Notes under the pieces: model-generated
What the model saw: the letters and a program-made list of their open reading frames with translations, nothing else
Told to the model about the DNA's origin: nothing
Databases searched by the model: none
Shown: positions 6,177 to 10,447 of the stretch, one piece after another
Layout: each line of letters starts with the position of its first letter
Position numbering within the stretch: the stretch's first letter is position 1
Position numbers and translations under genes: made by a program
Source: SMTZ1-83 sp048883405
Lineage (GTDB): Archaea; Asgardarchaeota; Thorarchaeia; Thorarchaeales; Thorarchaeaceae
NCBI GenBank assembly: GCA_048883405.1
Contig: JBHLQS010000092.1
Coordinates: forward strand, 1 to 10,447
Direction: 5' to 3'
Length of the DNA: 10,447 nucleotides

Positions 6177-7214
6177 ATGAAACTCACTCCAAAGCAAAAA
6201 GAACGGTATTCACGGATGCTTGCCCTCCACGATTTCTCAGAGAGTGATATGGAATCGATAGCTGCTTCGACTGTTTCTGTGGTAGGTGCTGGTGGTCTTG
6301 GAAGCCCGGCTCTCCGCCTATTGACAGCCATTGGATTTGGCAAAATACGAATTATCGATCGAGATATCGTCGAGCTATCAAACATTCAAAGGCAGACAGT
6401 ATACAACACAGTGGACATTGGCATGCCCAAAGCTGAAGCTGCTGCTGCAAATCTTGCATTACTTAACCCAGATGTCGAGTTCGACCCCATTAGCGCCTCT
6501 CTGGCTGAGGACAATGCAAGAACCCTCCTCAATGGGTCTGATATCATAGTTGATGGCCTTGACTCATTCGAAACTAGATTTGCTGTCAATCGAGCCAGCG
6601 TGTCCCTGAAGATTCCCTACGTGTTCGCCGGGGCAATCGAGTTCCACAGTAATCTGAGTACCTTCATTCCTGGCAAGACCGGCTGTCTCCATTGCCTTTC
6701 GGGGGGCGCTCAGGACAATCCCAACTACACCTGCGCAAATGTGGGAGTGACACCGGAGCTTCTTTCCATAGTAGCATCTATCCAAGTGAGAGAGGCAGTT
6801 CTTCTTGCATCAGGACGAGAGCCTCATCTGGCAAATCGCCTCATGTTCATCGATATTGCATCACTGAGCTTTGACTTCTTTGAAATTGGTCGAGATGATG
6901 ACTGCCCAGTCTGTTCCTTGGGTCCAACTCAACAATCTTACGCCCCGTCTGAAATACCAAGGGTGACCACCTTGTGTTCAGGCACTTTCAATTTGACCCC
7001 TGGATCGCCAATTGAGTTAGATTTGGATTTAATGGCCGAAAGACTTGGGGCCTCATATGAAGTCAGGCAGGCAAAGAGATGGCTTAAGGTCCGCACAGGG
7101 TCTGATGTAGAGGTGACTCTCATGCCACAGGCGAACGCAATCATCAAGGGAGTCAAATCGGAGCAAGAGGCTCTCGAGCTCTATCAGGCTATTCTTGCCC
7201 ACTTCGACAGATAG
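6177..7214 (+). CDS. E1-like adenylyltransferase of the ThiF/MoeB/HesA family
   Basis: 345 residues. These enzymes activate the C-terminal Gly-Gly of ubiquitin-like sulfur carriers (ThiS, MoaD or archaeal SAMP proteins) with ATP. All core elements are visible, numbered from the ATG at 6177: RYSRML (10-15), the nucleotide loop GAGGLGSP (37-44), DRDIVELSNIQRQ (61-73), Lys85, DGLDSFETR (126-134), zinc ligands in CLHC (170-173) and CPVC (243-246), and the conserved Cys186 in YTCANVGV, the likely thioester-region cysteine. After the second zinc pair about 99 residues remain, including a strand-rich segment and a final helix; this is longer than bacterial MoeB but has no rhodanese cysteine loop. 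A TTG at 6168 would add three residues, but the ATG gives the usual family N-terminus. No carrier-protein gene lies beside it, so its partner is unknown. moeA in this window makes a molybdopterin role possible. Confidence 0.92.
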   Translation: MKLTPKQKERYSRMLALHDFSESDMESIAASTVSVVGAGGLGSPALRLLTAIGFGKIRIIDRDIVELSNIQRQTVYNTVDIGMPKAEAAAANLALLNPDVEFDPISASLAEDNARTLLNGSDIIVDGLDSFETRFAVNRASVSLKIPYVFAGAIEFHSNLSTFIPGKTGCLHCLSGGAQDNPNYTCANVGVTPELLSIVASIQVREAVLLASGREPHLANRLMFIDIASLSFDFFEIGRDDDCPVCSLGPTQQSYAPSEIPRVTTLCSGTFNLTPGSPIELDLDLMAERLGASYEVRQAKRWLKVRTGSDVEVTLMPQANAIIKGVKSEQEALELYQAILAHFDR

Positions 7215-7223
7215 CCAACACGG

Positions 7224-7250
7224 ATATACAGGGGCATCCTACTGTATATT
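7224..7250 (+). promoter_or_regulatory. Inverted repeat overlapping the TATA-like box of the CoA synthetase gene
   Basis: ATATACAG (7224-7231) and CTGTATAT (7242-7249) are perfect 8-base inverted arms around a 10-base spacer. The right arm contains TATATT (7245-7250), the best TATA-like box for the gene starting at 7297. It would give a transcript start near 7272 and leave GAGG (7280-7283) in the leader. A regulator bound to the repeat would compete with TBP. The alternative is a hairpin ending the E1-like transcript, whose stop is at 7214. Confidence 0.38.
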
Positions 7251-7296
7251 AGGCGGATACACCTCATGATAGGTCTTCAGAGGATGTTGATTTCTT

Positions 7297-9252
7297 ATGG
7301 ACAAGAGCTTTGAATTCGGAGGCAATATTGTCTGGCGCCCCACATCTGACTATAAAGAAAACGCTCGAATGACTAAGTTCATGCAACTCTATGGCCTTTC
7401 CAGTTTTGACGAATTGATGAGCCGCTCCACGGAGGATGTCGCATGGTTCACAGATGCGGTCCTGAAGTATTTGGATATTCAGTTTGATGAGTCCTATGAG
7501 AATGTTGTAGACTTGTCCAGAGGGATTGCATGGCCTAAATGGTGCATTGGTGGCAAGATGAACATCGCTTACAACTGTCTTGACAAGTACATTGGAACGC
7601 CTACTGAATCCCAAGATGCTTTGTTGTGGGAGGGTGAAGATGGCATAACCCGCTCAATGAGCTATAGAGATCTTCATCTTGAAGTCAATAAGGCGGCAAA
7701 CGCACTGAGGTCTCTTGGGCTAGGAAAGGGTGATTCAATTGGCATCTTCATGCCAATGGTCCCTGAGATTGCGGTCGCATTATTGGCAATTGTCAAGATT
7801 GGTGGAATAATCCTTCCTCTGTTCTCGGGGTTTGGCGAGAGTGCAATTGTGGATAGATTGGCAGATGCTGATGCAAGAGCGCTGTTCACAGTCGATGGTG
7901 CGTTTCGAAGAGGAAGAATCATTCCTATGAAACCAGTCGCAGACAAGGCTGCGGAGCGAATTCCTACTCTGAAGCACATGATTGTACTAAACAGAACAAA
8001 CAATCCCATTGACATGACGAGTGGACGTGATCACTGGTGGACTGACATAATATCAATACAATCGGAGTCTTGCCTAACTGAACTCACAGACGCCGAAGAT
8101 CCTCTGATGATCATCTACACGTCCGGAACAACCGGTCTTGCAAAGGGGGCTGTTCATACTCACTGTGGATTTCCAGTGAAGGCCGCTCAAGACATGGCGT
8201 TCGGTACTGACCTACATCCTGACGAAATTATCTATTGGATGACAGATATGGGTTGGATGATGGGGCCTTGGCTCGTCTTCGGGTCGTTGATTCTTGGAGC
8301 GACATTCTTCCTATTTGATGGCGCACCTGACTACCCAGGTCCAGGCCGTCTTTGGGAAATGGTCGCAAGGCACAAGATTTCTGTACTTGGTGTTTCACCC
8401 ACACTCATCAGACTTCTTATGACCCATGGAGAGGGCTCCGTTGAGGGCCACGATCTCTCATCTCTCCGTATCTTTGGTTCTACTGGAGAGCCCTGGAACC
8501 CTGATCCTTGGATGTGGCTATTTGAAAAGGTCGGGGGGTCTCGTGTGCCAATCATAAACTATTCTGGAGGAACAGAAGTATCTGGAGGAATAGTCATGGG
8601 GAATCCGTTGCTTCCCCTCAAGGCATGTGCATTCTCAGGACCCTGTCCAGGGATTGCTGCTGATGTATTTGATGAGAACGGTCAGCCAGTTAGGAATCAA
8701 GTGGGGGAGCTTGTCATTAAGACGCCTTGGATAGGCATGACACGTGGTTTCTGGAAGGACCCCCAGCGATATGAGGACACATATTGGTCACGTTGGCCTG
8801 ATGTATGGGTGCATGGCGACTTTGCCGCCATTGATGCAGATGGCTTGTGGTACATTCTGGGGAGGTCAGACGACATAATCAAGATAGCAGGAAAACGCCT
8901 AGGACCAGCTGAGGCTGAATCAATCGTTGTCAGCCATTCTGCAGTTACAGAGGCTGCAGCAATCGGAGTTCCCCACAAAATCAAACTGAACGAGCTAGTC
9001 GTCTTCTGCGTTTTGATGCCGGATATCGATGCTTCTGATACGTTACGCGAGGAGTTGAAGCAGATGGTTGCTGAGGCTATGGGCAAGCCACTAACCCCTA
9101 AGGACGTCCTATTCGTCAGTGACCTGCCAAAGACTCGCAATGCAAAGGTGATGCGACGCATGATACGTGCTGCATACTTGGGAGATGACCCGGGTGACAC
9201 TGCGTCACTGGTGAATCCTGAGGCCGTCGATGAGATTCGTCGGGCGAAGTGA
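7297..9252 (+). CDS. AMP-forming acyl-CoA synthetase, acetyl-CoA synthetase-like
   Basis: 651 residues, matching the usual length of acetyl-/propionyl-CoA synthetase. It forms acyl-AMP from a carboxylic acid and ATP, then acyl-CoA, in the cytoplasm. The N-terminal cap domain (about 1-110) is present, ending in the NIAYNCLDKY region. The ATP loop is YTSGTTGLAKG (274-284). MTDMGWMMGPW and FDGAPDYPGPGRLW follow the acetyl-CoA synthetase pattern, including the Trp after DMG that restricts the acyl pocket to short chains. Asp508 in GDF, GRSDDIIK (522-529) at the domain hinge, and the C-terminal Lys617 in PKTRNAKVMRR complete the active site. The usual SGK before that lysine is replaced by NAK. Acetate is the likely substrate, but propionate or other short or branched acids cannot be excluded. 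It has its own promoter, possibly under an operator. Confidence 0.94.
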   Translation: MDKSFEFGGNIVWRPTSDYKENARMTKFMQLYGLSSFDELMSRSTEDVAWFTDAVLKYLDIQFDESYENVVDLSRGIAWPKWCIGGKMNIAYNCLDKYIGTPTESQDALLWEGEDGITRSMSYRDLHLEVNKAANALRSLGLGKGDSIGIFMPMVPEIAVALLAIVKIGGIILPLFSGFGESAIVDRLADADARALFTVDGAFRRGRIIPMKPVADKAAERIPTLKHMIVLNRTNNPIDMTSGRDHWWTDIISIQSESCLTELTDAEDPLMIIYTSGTTGLAKGAVHTHCGFPVKAAQDMAFGTDLHPDEIIYWMTDMGWMMGPWLVFGSLILGATFFLFDGAPDYPGPGRLWEMVARHKISVLGVSPTLIRLLMTHGEGSVEGHDLSSLRIFGSTGEPWNPDPWMWLFEKVGGSRVPIINYSGGTEVSGGIVMGNPLLPLKACAFSGPCPGIAADVFDENGQPVRNQVGELVIKTPWIGMTRGFWKDPQRYEDTYWSRWPDVWVHGDFAAIDADGLWYILGRSDDIIKIAGKRLGPAEAESIVVSHSAVTEAAAIGVPHKIKLNELVVFCVLMPDIDASDTLREELKQMVAEAMGKPLTPKDVLFVSDLPKTRNAKVMRRMIRAAYLGDDPGDTASLVNPEAVDEIRRAK

Positions 9253-9314
9253 CAGGTCTATGGCGAGGATTTACTAGCGCCTTTGTGCAATATCAGGCAC
9301 GCTGAGGGAGATAG

Positions 9315-10271
9315 TTGACTGCAGATCAAGAAACTGTAAGAAAAAGTGCCAAAATCGAAGAAATTCTCTCCAAAGCAGCCACGTCTAGAGTACTGCGTAT
9401 TGATAGTGAATACCTTCTCCCTTCTACCTACATCATTGAGTCTCCGAGTGCAATGCGGATTCTGCTTGAACCATGGATGGTGGGCGCCCGGCTAGCCAAT
9501 TTGGCAAGGGAAAGCAGTGCCGACTTCATTCGCGCAGCATTTGATCTTGTACCAGAGTTGCAAGAAGTATCATTGAGTTCATTCACAGAGGTTGTACCTT
9601 TGGCAGGGGCTCTCTACTACAGCATGGCTGAAGCCTTTGCCTGCGTGTTTGGAGAAACCATTAGTCGCTGTTTCATAGGTGCAAGACGCCACCTTACTTC
9701 AACTGGGTGGAAGACTGACCTATCATACAAGAACTTCGAGGCGCTCCCACCTAGCCCTGTGATTCTTATTGGTGATACAATCGCAACAGGTGGGACTATT
9801 GAGAGTATAATCGATGCTACACTGAGCCAAGCATCAGATGTTCGTGCTATAGTTGTCTACGCCATTGCTGGAGGGCTTCTAGGAGCAATTCGTCTAAAAG
9901 AGCTGGCTGACAAGATTGAACCTGCCATATACACATTCTATTCCAATGCAATCTTTGGTGTTGAGGCGAACGGGACTGATATGCCTTGGTTGCATCCTGG
10001 AACGATAGTCACATCTGAAACGAAACAGAAGGCTGAGGAAGTATATGGCTCTGACTTGGCTCGCCGATGGTGTTGCATATGGGATTGGGGAGATCGGGCA
10101 AAGCATCCACTAAGGCATCTGGAGGAACTGCTCGAGCGCTGTGATGAAGAGCTTACAGGTGCCCTTGATCATTTGACTCGTGAAAAGGTCACAGAATTTA
10201 GGAGAGAAACAATGGACGCTCTCAAGCGTTGGCAGCTACCACTATCCGTATCCGAAAAGCCCGCTGAATAG
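9315..10271 (+). CDS. Phosphoribosyltransferase-fold protein with variant PRPP loop and C-terminal extension
   Basis: 318 residues. The start is TTG, supported by GAGGGAG four bases upstream. The central part (about 45-235) looks like a type I phosphoribosyltransferase of the uracil type: a hydrophobic strand then GDTIATGGTIESII (153-166), aligning with the PRPP loop, followed by strand VRAIVVYAIAGG. In canonical loops two acids precede the TG; here the first is Gly153 and only Asp154 remains. Uracil phosphoribosyltransferase has DPMLATGG at this place and is about 210 residues long, so this is not a standard member. Beyond the core are about 80 residues with CCIWDWGDR (253-261) and a charged helical tail, which I do not recognise. 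It may be a nucleobase salvage enzyme, a PRPP-binding regulator or a different transferase. It follows the CoA synthetase by 62 bases and is probably separately transcribed. Confidence 0.75.
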   Translation: MTADQETVRKSAKIEEILSKAATSRVLRIDSEYLLPSTYIIESPSAMRILLEPWMVGARLANLARESSADFIRAAFDLVPELQEVSLSSFTEVVPLAGALYYSMAEAFACVFGETISRCFIGARRHLTSTGWKTDLSYKNFEALPPSPVILIGDTIATGGTIESIIDATLSQASDVRAIVVYAIAGGLLGAIRLKELADKIEPAIYTFYSNAIFGVEANGTDMPWLHPGTIVTSETKQKAEEVYGSDLARRWCCIWDWGDRAKHPLRHLEELLERCDEELTGALDHLTREKVTEFRRETMDALKRWQLPLSVSEKPAE

Positions 10272-10358
10272 TCACAAAGATACCCATGATTGAGGGACTC
10301 TATCTCGAACGCACATTGGGAAAGGCACAAAACCCAATATGTTAGGAAGAAAGTAGAC

Positions 10359-10447
10359 ATGACAACCACTCGTGATATTCTTGAAGCATTGGCCTCAGGT
10401 AAGATCGATATTGAGGAGGCCGAGAAGGAGCTTCGTTCTCTTGCTGT
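10359..10447 (+). CDS. N-terminal fragment of an unknown protein (cut by window edge)
   Basis: The frame from the ATG at 10359 runs to the window edge and encodes 29 full codons: TRDILEALASGKIDIEEAEK and then ELRSLA. AGGA (10343-10346) lies 12 bases before the ATG, rather far for a ribosome-binding site. The short helix-GKI-helix pattern, a GxIxxEEAxxxL motif, occurs at the N-terminus of LarB (nickel-pincer cofactor synthesis) and in SHOCT-like domains. Too little is visible to choose between them. Confidence 0.5.
   Translation, partial: MTTTRDILEALASGKIDIEEAEKELRSLA

Noticed and set aside
7264..7614. Minus-strand ORF of 116 residues opposite the start of the CoA synthetase
   Set aside because: It is a shadow of a well-supported gene and has no recognisable domain; the same holds for the other antisense ORFs inside the synthetase, E1-like and methyltransferase genes.
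10359..10447. Naming the right-edge gene larB
   Set aside because: Only 29 codons are visible, and the GKIDIEEAE motif also occurs in SHOCT-like regulators.

Overview
The window looks like a stretch of an archaeal chromosome of moderate GC content. Three things suggest this. Several genes appear to start with TTG or GTG. Two intergenic gaps carry AT-rich TATA-like boxes at archaeal spacing. The gene set also fits: a MoeA-type molybdenum cofactor protein, an E1-like ThiF/MoeB enzyme, an AMP-forming acetyl-CoA-synthetase-like enzyme and several proteins of no clear family. The Asgard group (for example Thorarchaeota) is a plausible home, but that is an impression and not something the sequence proves. 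I saw no rRNA, tRNA, CRISPR array, transposase or insertion sequence.

Layout. The left edge (1-1026, +) is the body and C-terminus of moeA, cut by the window. It converges within 3 bases on a minus-strand pair: an arylsulfatase-like metallo-beta-lactamase-fold hydrolase (1030-1851) and a cysteine-rich multi-pass membrane protein (1854-2504), whose stop and start lie 2 bases apart. Divergent from that pair is a small single-domain PAS protein (2638-3066, +). It is followed by a solitary DNA methyltransferase with an N-terminal winged-helix segment (3287-4786, +). The 5' end of the methyltransferase is puzzling: coding-like sequence appears there in three successive frames.

Next come a small protein with an extracytoplasmic beta-rich domain between two membrane helices (4866-5387, +) and a convergent DinB-family protein (5465-5956, -). 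After a gap of 220 bases there follow an E1-like ThiF/MoeB/HesA protein (6177-7214, +), an acetyl-CoA-synthetase-like enzyme (7297-9252, +), a phosphoribosyltransferase-fold protein with an unusual PRPP loop and a long C-terminal extension (9315-10271, +), and the first 29 codons of another gene (10359 to the edge).

How the genes may work together. moeA and the E1-like gene could both serve molybdopterin and sulfur-carrier chemistry, but they are about 5 kb apart and not in one operon. The hydrolase and the Cys-rich membrane protein are almost certainly co-transcribed, and the divergent PAS protein may be a sensor for the same process. The other genes look like independent single-gene units. 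I did not find a clearly new multi-gene system. The best leads are the frame-broken methyltransferase start, the uncharacterised membrane-protein/hydrolase pair, the variant phosphoribosyltransferase, and the 8-bp inverted repeat lying on the TATA box before the CoA synthetase. No gene-free stretch exceeds 300 bases; the longest (5957-6176) holds only a short palindrome.
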